Shown: positions 17,874-25,222 of the stretch, one piece after another | Layout: each line of letters starts with the position of its first letter | Position numbering within the stretch: position 1 is the first letter of the stretch | Source of the DNA: Gammaproteobacteria bacterium | GTDB taxonomy: Bacteria > Pseudomonadota > Gammaproteobacteria > Steroidobacterales > XN24 | Direction of reading: 5' to 3' | DNA: 64,000 bases | Assembly: GCA_029287575.1 (NCBI GenBank) | Contig: JARFQW010000064.1 | Span: forward strand, 1-64,000 | Made by a program: the position numbers and the translations under genes | Notes under the pieces: generated by a model | What the model was told of the DNA's origin: nothing | Databases searched by the model: none | What the model saw: only the letters and a program-made list of their open reading frames with translations

Positions 17874-18980
17874 ATGGCGGAGCCCGAAACACCCCGATCC
17901 GATCCGCGCCTGGAACGCCTGACGCTGACCCCTGAGCTGTTCCTCAAGGACTTCAATCCCGACCGGGATCTGGCCATCCTCTCGCCGATGACCGAGGCGA
18001 GCTACCGCCAGTCCGTCTTCATGGACGACCGTCTGGTACGCGGCGGGGCGCGGGACCTGGCCTTGAGTCTCAACGCGCTGGGGCAGGTCTGGCAGCGCAG
18101 CTCCAGTCCCGCCCGTGCGGTGCATTATATCGGCCACATGGGGCATTGCGGCTCAACCCTGCTTTCCCGGCTTCTCGGCGAACTCTCCGGTTTTCACTGC
18201 CTGCGGGAGCCGCCGGTCCTGGTCGGCCTGTCCCGATCGCTCCGCCGCATCGACACGCCGGGTTTCCCGCTGGACGGATACCGCTGGGGACAGCTGCTGG
18301 AACTCGCGGCGCTGATGATGCAGAGAACCTGGCGCCCGGACGACGTGGCGGTGGTCAAGCCCACCAGCGCCGTGGGCAACCTGTTGCCTGCGCTCATGAA
18401 CCGGACCGGGAACGAGCGCGGAGTTCTGCTCTATGTCCACCTGGAGGACTGGCTGCCACTGATGCTGCGCCCCGAGGTCCGGCGGGAGACCCGGCTCTTT
18501 GCCCGGGACTTCCGGCTCGCGGATTTTCGCGAGGCTGCCGGGGCGACGCTGGAAACCCCGGATTCCCCCGGCGCCCTGGCGGCCATGACCTGGCTGCTGC
18601 AGGCCGGCGAATTCGCCAGGCTGCTGCGTCATCCGCAAACCGCCAGCCGGGTCCGGCTGCTGCATCTCGACACGCTGCTCGAGCATCCGCTCGCGATTCT
18701 GGCCCGGCTTTGCGACTGGTTCGGAAAGCCACAGACCGAGGACCGGCTGGAGGCGGTGTGCGCGAGGCTCCTGGGTGCGGACGCCAAACGTCCGGGCCAG
18801 GCCTACGGTCCGCAGGCGCGGCGCGCCGATCTCGAGCGCGCCCGGCTGGAATCGGCGGCCGAAGTCGAAGCCGGCATAGCATGGGCCCACCGAACCGCCG
18901 GCCAGGTCGAGGCGTTTGCCGGCCTTATCGAGGCGTTCCCGGCCGCCACGGCTCTGCCAGCGCCTGCTCCAGCGGCTTGA
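17874..18980 (+). CDS. Sulfotransferase-like P-loop protein
   Basis: A 368-residue protein without TPRs or signal peptide. The motif YIGHMGHCGSTLLSRLLGE (about 85-103) is a phosphosulfate-loop variant in which GHCGST replaces PRSGTT. It is followed by a region like sulfotransferases (VKPTSAVGNLLPAL, LLYVHLEDWLPLML, LLHLDTLLEHPLAILARLCDWFG). The family is usually annotated only as sulfotransferase-like. The gene stands divergent from the FG-GAP operon, and its 3' end overlaps the convergent TPR-sulfotransferase by 56 nt. The C-terminus is Ala/Pro-rich (ALPAPAPAA), and this tail lies in the overlap. Activity is uncertain because the 3'-phosphate motif is not obvious. Confidence 0.7.
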   Translation: MAEPETPRSDPRLERLTLTPELFLKDFNPDRDLAILSPMTEASYRQSVFMDDRLVRGGARDLALSLNALGQVWQRSSSPARAVHYIGHMGHCGSTLLSRLLGELSGFHCLREPPVLVGLSRSLRRIDTPGFPLDGYRWGQLLELAALMMQRTWRPDDVAVVKPTSAVGNLLPALMNRTGNERGVLLYVHLEDWLPLMLRPEVRRETRLFARDFRLADFREAAGATLETPDSPGALAAMTWLLQAGEFARLLRHPQTASRVRLLHLDTLLEHPLAILARLCDWFGKPQTEDRLEAVCARLLGADAKRPGQAYGPQARRADLERARLESAAEVEAGIAWAHRTAGQVEAFAGLIEAFPAATALPAPAPAA

Positions 18981-20652
18981 GGAATTCGGCATAAGGGCGA
19001 TGGCGGCCGACCCCGCGGGCATTGAGCGGCTGGCGGACCTGGAAAAAACTCGCCGTAATACTGGCCGGGGCCTGCTCGTGAAAGCGCAGGCAGGCGGGAT
19101 TCCAGGGCAGGTCCAGGAACTCCAGCAAGCGGCGGGTCTCGGTCTCCGGCTCGGCTACCAGGGCTTCATGCTCGATTCGGGTAAACGCCAGCGGCAACAC
19201 GCGCCGCCAGTGATCCATGAGGTGGTCGGTGGCTTGCCGGTAAAAGCCGATGTGGCCCAGATCGCGAGTGTAGTCCAGGGACTCGGCCTGGAAATCCTGG
19301 GTGAAACAGGACCAGCCCGCATCCATCGGATCGCGTCTTGCCTCGATGATCCGGGCATCCGGGAAGAGCAGCGCGACAAGCCCCAGGTGCAGCACGTTGC
19401 CGGGCATCTTGTCGGTAATGCGCAGGTCACCCGGCTGTATTCGCTCGTCTGACAGGTACGTCCGGGCAATGGCGGCGAGGCGCTCTACCGGGCAGCCGGC
19501 AAGACACTCCGGCCATGTCAGGCCATCCGCCGCGAACGAGCGCACGGCACGGAACAGGCCGGGCCGCTCGCCCAGGGCGCGGACCGAGGGATGCGCACCC
19601 AGGATCTGTTCCAGCAGCGTCGTTCCGGAGCGCGGCATGCCGACGATGAACACCGGCCGCTGCTCGCCGGCCTCCAGCCCCGGCAGGCTCGCCAGGCGCT
19701 CCGGGGTAAAAAACTCGATCAGCGTTTCCACAGCCCGCCGGAACTTCCCGGGCTGGAACGTGGCCCCCTTGGTCCGGTTGGCCAGCGCATAGCTGTGGAA
19801 GGCCTCCCGGTGACGGCCCAGGTCGTCCATCAGGTCGCCGCGCACGTAGGCGAGCCGCGCCGCCTCCGGATGTCCCTGCGGCAGCGGCGGAACCCGGGCG
19901 AGAAGTTCCAGGCTTTTCTGCGGCTCCCGCAGGCGACGCAGCATGCGCGCCCCGGTAATCGCCGCGGACGGGGGAACCGGCTCCTGGGCAAGCGCGTCGG
20001 CAATCAAGTCCAGACCTTCGCGATAGCGGCCCTTCAGCTCCTCGAGCTGGGCCATGCCCAGCCGCACGCGAGGATGTTCGGGGTCGGCATTCATCGCCTG
20101 CTGGTAGGCGCGCTCGGCGCCGGCGTAGTCCCCCATGAGCTGGCACACGCCCCCGAGGTCAGCCAGCGCCTCCGCCGGGTTGCGGGACAGGTCGGCCGCC
20201 CGGCGGTAGGCCTCCACCGCGCCGTCCAGATCGCCGCGGGCCCGGGCCAGGTCCGCGCTGGCAAGCCAGACAATCGGATCCTCCGGCGCCAGCCGGCGGG
20301 CCCGGGCCAGATATTCGGCCGCCTCTTCGGCGGGCCGCAGCGTTGCCAGCTGCAGCCACGCACGGGCCAGGCCGGGATCCAGCACCGTGGATTTCCGGAA
20401 AGCCGATTCGGCCTCCTGCATCCGCCCGCTGGCCCGCAGCACCTGGCCAAGCAGAAGCCATCGAGCTGCCGTGTCGGGATCCAGGCCAATGGCCCGCTGC
20501 GCGGCGGCCTCGGCCTGCCGCAGGCGTCCCGCCCGATAGGCCGCCTTTGCCAGCGCCTCCCAGGCCGCGGTGTTTTCCGGCTCGGCGGCTGCTGCCGATT
20601 CCAGATCCGTCAGCGGCGGCATTTCGGGGGGCGGAGAAGCGGAGCCGTTCAC
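18925..20652 (-). CDS. TPR-sulfotransferase
   Basis: A 575-residue protein. TPR repeats cover about 25-305 and the sulfotransferase domain about 332-570: loop GMPRSGTTLLEQ (338-349), ITDKMPGNVLHLGL, ARRDPMDAGWSCFTQDF (438-454), and ITASFFQVRQPLNARGVGRHRPYAEF. The start is GTG at 20652, ten nt after the stop of the prolyl-hydroxylase-like gene; an ATG at 20622 is the alternative. It is the last gene of a three-gene operon (sulfotransferase, oxygenase, sulfotransferase). The stop lies inside the convergent sulfotransferase-like gene. PAPS use is expected from the family; the acceptor is unknown. Confidence 0.9.
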   Translation of the reverse strand: MNGSASPPPEMPPLTDLESAAAAEPENTAAWEALAKAAYRAGRLRQAEAAAQRAIGLDPDTAARWLLLGQVLRASGRMQEAESAFRKSTVLDPGLARAWLQLATLRPAEEAAEYLARARRLAPEDPIVWLASADLARARGDLDGAVEAYRRAADLSRNPAEALADLGGVCQLMGDYAGAERAYQQAMNADPEHPRVRLGMAQLEELKGRYREGLDLIADALAQEPVPPSAAITGARMLRRLREPQKSLELLARVPPLPQGHPEAARLAYVRGDLMDDLGRHREAFHSYALANRTKGATFQPGKFRRAVETLIEFFTPERLASLPGLEAGEQRPVFIVGMPRSGTTLLEQILGAHPSVRALGERPGLFRAVRSFAADGLTWPECLAGCPVERLAAIARTYLSDERIQPGDLRITDKMPGNVLHLGLVALLFPDARIIEARRDPMDAGWSCFTQDFQAESLDYTRDLGHIGFYRQATDHLMDHWRRVLPLAFTRIEHEALVAEPETETRRLLEFLDLPWNPACLRFHEQAPASITASFFQVRQPLNARGVGRHRPYAEFLKPLEQALAEPWRPGTPR

Positions 20653-20662
20653 GACCCGCTGC

Positions 20663-21298
20663 TCATCGAATCGGGTAGGAGAAACGCCACGCGTCTTCGG
20701 GATCCCGGAAATTCAGATAGCTCGTCACGATGAACTTGTCGCCCGAGCGCGGTGCTTCCCCGCGATGCTCGTACATCCACAGCGGCGGCAGGATCACCAG
20801 GCGCCCGCGCCTCGCCGCAATGTTCAGATCCAGCGCGGGAAAGGCCGTCTGGCCTCCGTCCGCAACATCGTTGAGATACCAGAGAAACGCCAGCACCCGC
20901 ACCGACGTTTTCGCATCGAAGGCATCCACGTGCAGGGGGAAATGATCGCCGTCACCCGTGCTCGCCTCGTAGCGTTTGAGCTTGAGATGCTCGAAGGCGG
21001 AAGGAAACCTCGCGCCGAGGGATCGCGCGGCCGGCTGCGCCGCATAGTCCTTGAGAGCCACCGCCATGCTGTTCAGAAATGTTTTCTCGACCGCTTTCCA
21101 CTCCGGCTCCGGCCGATGGGTGATCAGATACTCAGTCCAGGTATTCTGGCCAGGCCGCCTGAAGTGATGATCCGGGTCCTTCTCGAAGAGCTCGATCACA
21201 TGGTCGCAGAACGGCGCGTCCAGGGCGCCGTCGTAAACGCGGACGAGATCGGCCAGCCGCGGCCCGCCGGTCTGCTCCCGCGTCGGACTAGCGTTCAT
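20663..21298 (-). CDS. Prolyl 4-hydroxylase-like 2OG-Fe(II) oxygenase
   Basis: A 211-residue protein of the P4Hc type, distinct from the two oxygenase domains at 1.5-5.1 kb. The iron-binding triad is visible as HxD (H123-V-D125 in FPLHVDAFD) and a distal His (H178, YEHRGEAP). K188 (GDKFIVTSYLNF) occupies the 2OG-carboxylate position. The intervening VLAFLWYLNDVADGGQTAF is the standard core strand pair of prolyl hydroxylases. There is no signal peptide. It overlaps the upstream TPR-sulfotransferase by 11 nt and is followed 10 nt later by another, so hydroxylation and sulfation enzymes are made together. Members of this fold hydroxylate proline, arginine or small molecules; which applies here is unknown. 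Confidence 0.87.
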   Translation of the reverse strand: MNASPTREQTGGPRLADLVRVYDGALDAPFCDHVIELFEKDPDHHFRRPGQNTWTEYLITHRPEPEWKAVEKTFLNSMAVALKDYAAQPAARSLGARFPSAFEHLKLKRYEASTGDGDHFPLHVDAFDAKTSVRVLAFLWYLNDVADGGQTAFPALDLNIAARRGRLVILPPLWMYEHRGEAPRSGDKFIVTSYLNFRDPEDAWRFSYPIR

Positions 21299-23417
21299 AG
21301 CCGAAGGCCCGTAGATGAGGATCCAGGCGCCCGAGCGCGGGTTCGAGAAAGCCCTGGTAGCGTTTCCAGCGATTGCTGGCCCTGCGATAGAGCGCCTCCG
21401 TTACCTGGTGATAGCTGTTGGTGTTGATCTGGCCGCGTGCCTCGGCGGTGCGGTTGAAGTCCAGTACGTCCGGATCCCACGGCACATCGAGAAACGTCAG
21501 CAAGGCGCGGGCCTCCCGCTCGAGGTCGTCCACCAGCCGCTCGTAGCGCACCTCGTGCACCGCCAGCGGCAGCTTCTCCCGGTAGAGATGCCAGAGGGCC
21601 ATCACACCGTCGTAGACACGAGCGGTCCCGTCGAGGGTCAGGAAGTTGGTGAACGCATCGGTGGGCATGTAGTGCTGCATGAAGTTGGACAACACGACGT
21701 CGCAGGGATGGCGCAGCCCGAACACATAGCGTGCGTCCGGAAAGAGCCGCCACAGCAGACCCACCTGGAAGGACCGGATCGGCATCTTGTCCACGACCAG
21801 CGCGCCGCCGGTATCCCCGGCAGCAGCATCCAGGGCCGCGAAGTATTGCCCCCGCAGGTCGATAATCGCCTCCGCGTCCAGGTCGGCGAGGCTTGCCGGA
21901 TAGCCTCCGGGCCGACGGGCCAGCGTCTCGACCACATCGAGAATCGTATTTTGCTCTTCGACCACCCGGATGGCCGGATGGCCGTCAAGAAGCAGGTCGG
22001 TGAGGGTCGTGCCCGATCGCGGGAACCCGAGCATGAAGACCGGTGACGGCCGTTCGGGCGCGGGCGCCGGTGGCCAGGCCAACGGATCCGCGGACTCGAA
22101 ATAGTCCCGCATCGCCTCGAGCATGGCGAGGAAACGTTCCGGCGAGGCCTTCACCGCCCGCGGCGTGCGCGACGCGAGGTCGTTGGCGGCTTCGAAATGC
22201 CGCCAGGCCGCCTCGGTGTCGCCCGTGCGGTCCAGCAGATAGCCGAGCTGATAGTGGTACTGCTCGGCCAGTCTTGGCGGCAGCCGTTCCGCCGGCACGC
22301 TGCGCAGGCGACGCACGCCGGCCTCGGCGTCGCCGTCCCTTCGGGCGAGCTTGGCCGCTTCAAGATTGAGACGCGGGTGCGCCGGCGCCTGCTCGAGTCC
22401 GGCGGTGAGCGCCTCCCGCATCTCGTCGAGGCGGTTGGACTCCTCATAAAGCGCCGCCAGTTCGGCATAGACATCCGGGTTGGCGGGTGCCAGGCGGCGG
22501 GCCTCCAGGAAGGCTGATTCGGCCTCCTCCGTGCGCCGCTGTTCCCCGAGCACGAGGCCGAGGTTGAGGTGGGCCGGGGCGTGGTCCGGGTCGACGGCCA
22601 GGGCCTGGCGATAGGCTGCGGCCGACTTCTTGAAGCGGCGGATGGTGTGATACGCGACGCCGAGATTCACCAGCGTCGGAACATTGCCGGGTTCGCTCTG
22701 CAGGCTGGCCTCGAAGGCCTCGATCGCCTCTTCGTACTGACCCCGGGACATCAACACCGTGGCCAGGTTCCGGCGGGCACTGACCAGATCCGGATCGATG
22801 CGCAGCGCATGCTCAAAGGCATCCCGTGCTTCGTCCAGTTCGCCCATGGCGCGCAGGACGTGGCCGAGATGATTGTAGGCGCGGGCGAAATCGGGACGGA
22901 TGATCACCGCCCGGCGCAGGGCATTGGCGGCGTCCTGGTAGCGGCCGAGATTGTTCAGGGCCCGGCCGAGATTGTCGAAGGCACCGGCATAGTTACGGTC
23001 CAGTTCCAGCGCCTTGAGGATGGCTTCCATGGCCCCCTCGGCGTCTCCGGCCGCCAGCAGCACGGCGCCCAGGTTGTTGTGAGCCACGGCGAAATCCGGC
23101 TGCATGCCGATGGCCTGAGCGTAAAGTTCGGCGGCCTTGTCGAAACGGCCCCGAGCCTTGAAGATGTTGCCCAGGCTGTTGACGAAGCTCGCCTGAAGCG
23201 GCTTGGCGGCAATAGCGCGACGGATCAGCGACTCGGCCTCGTCCAGGTTCCCGGCACGCGCATCGATATTGCCGAGGGAATGCAGCGCCTCGGCGTGCTC
23301 GGGGGCCTCCCGGAGGAGCTCCAGGAAACGGGCTTTCGCAGCTTCCAGGTCACCCTGGCGCTGCAGATCCTGGGCCTCCCGGTAACGGGCTTCGACAGTG
23401 GCTGAGTCGGCGTTCAT
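21288..23417 (-). CDS. TPR-sulfotransferase with long TPR array
   Basis: A 709-residue protein. About ten or more TPRs fill residues 5-415, with the consensus more regular than in the other paralogues (AHNNLGAVLLAAGD, AFDNLGRALNNLGR, AYNHLGHVLRAMGE). The sulfotransferase domain begins near 458: loop LGFPRSGTTLTDLLLDGHP (463-481), VVDKMPIRSFQVGLL, and 3'-phosphate motif LRHPCDVVLSNFMQHY (568-583). The closing region INTNSYHQVTEALYRRASNRW differs from the QVRRPVYTSSIGRW tail of the other members, so it belongs to a different subfamily. It is the first gene of the three-gene operon. An upstream inverted repeat (AAAGGG/CCCTTT, 23455-23479) is near the start, but its role is unknown. Confidence 0.9.
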   Translation of the reverse strand: MNADSATVEARYREAQDLQRQGDLEAAKARFLELLREAPEHAEALHSLGNIDARAGNLDEAESLIRRAIAAKPLQASFVNSLGNIFKARGRFDKAAELYAQAIGMQPDFAVAHNNLGAVLLAAGDAEGAMEAILKALELDRNYAGAFDNLGRALNNLGRYQDAANALRRAVIIRPDFARAYNHLGHVLRAMGELDEARDAFEHALRIDPDLVSARRNLATVLMSRGQYEEAIEAFEASLQSEPGNVPTLVNLGVAYHTIRRFKKSAAAYRQALAVDPDHAPAHLNLGLVLGEQRRTEEAESAFLEARRLAPANPDVYAELAALYEESNRLDEMREALTAGLEQAPAHPRLNLEAAKLARRDGDAEAGVRRLRSVPAERLPPRLAEQYHYQLGYLLDRTGDTEAAWRHFEAANDLASRTPRAVKASPERFLAMLEAMRDYFESADPLAWPPAPAPERPSPVFMLGFPRSGTTLTDLLLDGHPAIRVVEEQNTILDVVETLARRPGGYPASLADLDAEAIIDLRGQYFAALDAAAGDTGGALVVDKMPIRSFQVGLLWRLFPDARYVFGLRHPCDVVLSNFMQHYMPTDAFTNFLTLDGTARVYDGVMALWHLYREKLPLAVHEVRYERLVDDLEREARALLTFLDVPWDPDVLDFNRTAEARGQINTNSYHQVTEALYRRASNRWKRYQGFLEPALGRLDPHLRAFGYER

Positions 23418-23546
23418 GGGCTACGGGGAATCATCGGACTCGGTGGGCGGTCCAAAGGGATTCGGATTATCGCCCTTTCCCTACGAGGCGCAACCGGCCG
23501 GCCGAAATTCCCGCGGCCGCTCCCGGAGCGAAAAGGAGACCCGGTT

Positions 23547-23978
23547 ATGGGTATGCGGATATTTTTGCTGTTTCTGATCCTCCTGGGCGGAGCCTGCGCC
23601 GAGGTCCGCCAGGCCATACCCGACCGGCCCCATGGGGTCATTGTGGTCGGCCAGAGCGAGATCCCGGACTTCATCTACCCGGTATTCCTGGTCGAGGTGG
23701 ACGGCACGACGGTCCGTGACCGGCGTTCCTCCTGGACTCTGGACCCCGGCGACCACGAGATCGTCGTGGCCGCGGATCTGACCCAGGCCACTGGTTCTGT
23801 CAGGGGCGGATTCACGCCGAGGGACGAGCAGCCCGGCCGGATGAAGATCTTTGTCGAAGCCGGCATGAAGTACTGGGTCGGTGCAAGATTTACCGGGGGT
23901 CGGCGGGACGAATGGGAGGCGGTGATCTATCGGGAGGCGCCGCTGGAGTACTACAACCACTCCATCGACCGCATGTAG
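23547..23978 (+). CDS. Small exported or lipoprotein-like protein of unknown function
   Basis: A 143-residue protein with an N-terminal hydrophobic segment ending LILLGGACAEV. Cys17 could be lipidated, but the residue at -3 is Gly, which is not a good lipobox, so a plain signal peptide is also possible. An AGGAG ribosome site lies a few bases before the ATG at 23547; a second ATG at 23553 is an alternative. The mature part looks like a small beta-sandwich (FLVEVDGTTVRDRRSSWTLDPGDHEIVVAAD), resembling PEGA-like or carbohydrate-binding folds, then KYWVGARFTGGRRDEWEAVIY. I do not recognise a family. It stands alone, divergent from the 23.4-kb sulfotransferase operon. Confidence 0.75.
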   Translation: MGMRIFLLFLILLGGACAEVRQAIPDRPHGVIVVGQSEIPDFIYPVFLVEVDGTTVRDRRSSWTLDPGDHEIVVAADLTQATGSVRGGFTPRDEQPGRMKIFVEAGMKYWVGARFTGGRRDEWEAVIYREAPLEYYNHSIDRM

Positions 23979-24073
23979 CCGGCGAGTTTCGAGCGCTCGT
24001 CTGGACATTGCCCGGGGCGAGGCGTTTATCCTATGCCGAGCAATCGTGCAGGAAATCTCAAAGGAACGCGGCC

Positions 24074-24670
24074 ATGCGCAAGGCCTTCATCATCCTCTGC
24101 CTGACGGTATTTTCGGCGACTGCCCACGCAGATCTCGCCCAGAATCTGCTCGCCTGTGCACGGATCGCGGACGACGCCCGCCGCCTGGCCTGCTACGACC
24201 GCTTTGCCACGGAAGTCATCGAAATCGGCCTGTCCGGCCAGACGCAGGGAACCGCCGCCCCGGCGATCGGCGCAGGCGCCACGGCGGGCGCTGCGGCCAG
24301 TGCCTCGCCCTCCCCGGCGCCCGCCGCGCCGGCATCATCCGCACCCGTGGCATCGCCAGCCCCGGCCCCGGCCGCCCAGCCGCCTTCCACGCAGACGGCC
24401 TCCGCATCACCGGAGGACAATTTCGGCAAGGACACCTCGGGCAATAGTCCGAAAAAGATCAAGACCCGCTACGTGGGCGACTTCACCGGGTGGGACGGCA
24501 AGACGGTCTTCCGTCTGGAAAACGGCCAGGTCTGGCAGCAGGCGGAACAGGGCCGCATGTCGTGGCGCGCGGAGAATCCGGAGGTCACGATTTCCCGTGG
24601 CATGTTCGGCGTCTACCGCCTCTCGGTGAAAGGCGTGAACAAGAAGATCAAGGTCAAGCGCATCGAGTAG
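24074..24670 (+). CDS. Exported protein of unknown function with Ala/Pro linker
   Basis: A 198-residue protein from the ATG at 24074, which has AAGGA upstream and opens directly into a signal peptide (MRKAFIILCLTVFSATAHA); the longer frame from 23912 lacks this logic. After cleavage comes a short Cys-containing motif (LLACARIADDARRLACYDRF) often seen at the N-terminus of exported gammaproteobacterial proteins. An Ala/Ser/Pro-rich linker follows (about 70-115). The C-terminal beta-rich domain reads YVGDFTGWDGKTVFRLENGQ and VYRLSVKGVNKKIKVKRIE. It is probably periplasmic. No enzyme motif is visible, and the function is unknown. Confidence 0.8.
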   Translation: MRKAFIILCLTVFSATAHADLAQNLLACARIADDARRLACYDRFATEVIEIGLSGQTQGTAAPAIGAGATAGAAASASPSPAPAAPASSAPVASPAPAPAAQPPSTQTASASPEDNFGKDTSGNSPKKIKTRYVGDFTGWDGKTVFRLENGQVWQQAEQGRMSWRAENPEVTISRGMFGVYRLSVKGVNKKIKVKRIE

Positions 24671-24699
24671 CCTCTCGTCCAGGCCGCCGGGCACATGCC

Positions 24700-25167
24700 T
24701 CAGGCATTGCCCTCCACGAGCGGTCCCTCGGTGGCCTTCCACATGTCTTCCCGCTCGACGAGCTGATACAGCCCCTCGGCCTGCTGCTGCAGGCGCGCCG
24801 ACACGGATTCCCAGTCCACGCCGGGATCGTTGTCGGCGCCGGTTTCGGCCAGCTTCTCCAACTGGGCGCTCTGCAGCTGCCACTTCATGGAAAAGTGGCG
24901 GGCCGATTCCCGCGCCGTATTCGCCATCGCGCCTTCGAGGTGATCCGTGGGCAGGCCCTCTCCCGAGATGATCCAGAACGAGCGGTCCTTGTCGCCCTGG
25001 GGCCAGGCCTTGCCGATGAAGAGCCGATGGGGCAGGGTCCAGGCCGCATGGCCCATCACCTCTTCGGTGAACAGATCGCTGTCCTGGACATGCTTGACCA
25101 TGCCGCGCATCTGGTCCTTCAGCCACTCTGCGTAGGCATCGAGTTCTTCCTGGGTCTTGAACGCCAT
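24700..25167 (-). CDS. Small cytoplasmic protein, DUF4826-like
   Basis: A 155-residue soluble protein starting at the ATG at 25167; AGGAGA lies 8 nt upstream. An in-frame GTG immediately before (25170) is less likely. The sequence is acidic and helical (EELDAYAEWLKDQMRGMVKHV, HAAWTLPHRLFIGKAWPQGD, RESARHFSMKWQLQSAQLEKL) and resembles the DUF4826 family of proteobacterial proteins; the family name is from memory and should be tested. The role is unknown. It lies 55 nt downstream of the TPR/FG-GAP operon on the same strand and could be read through from it, but it has its own good ribosome site. Confidence 0.75.
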   Translation of the reverse strand: MAFKTQEELDAYAEWLKDQMRGMVKHVQDSDLFTEEVMGHAAWTLPHRLFIGKAWPQGDKDRSFWIISGEGLPTDHLEGAMANTARESARHFSMKWQLQSAQLEKLAETGADNDPGVDWESVSARLQQQAEGLYQLVEREDMWKATEGPLVEGNA

Positions 25168-25222
25168 CACTGTCTCCTGTTCGTTGATTCGCGGAGCGGC
25201 CGGGAGGCCGAGGGGTTGCCCT

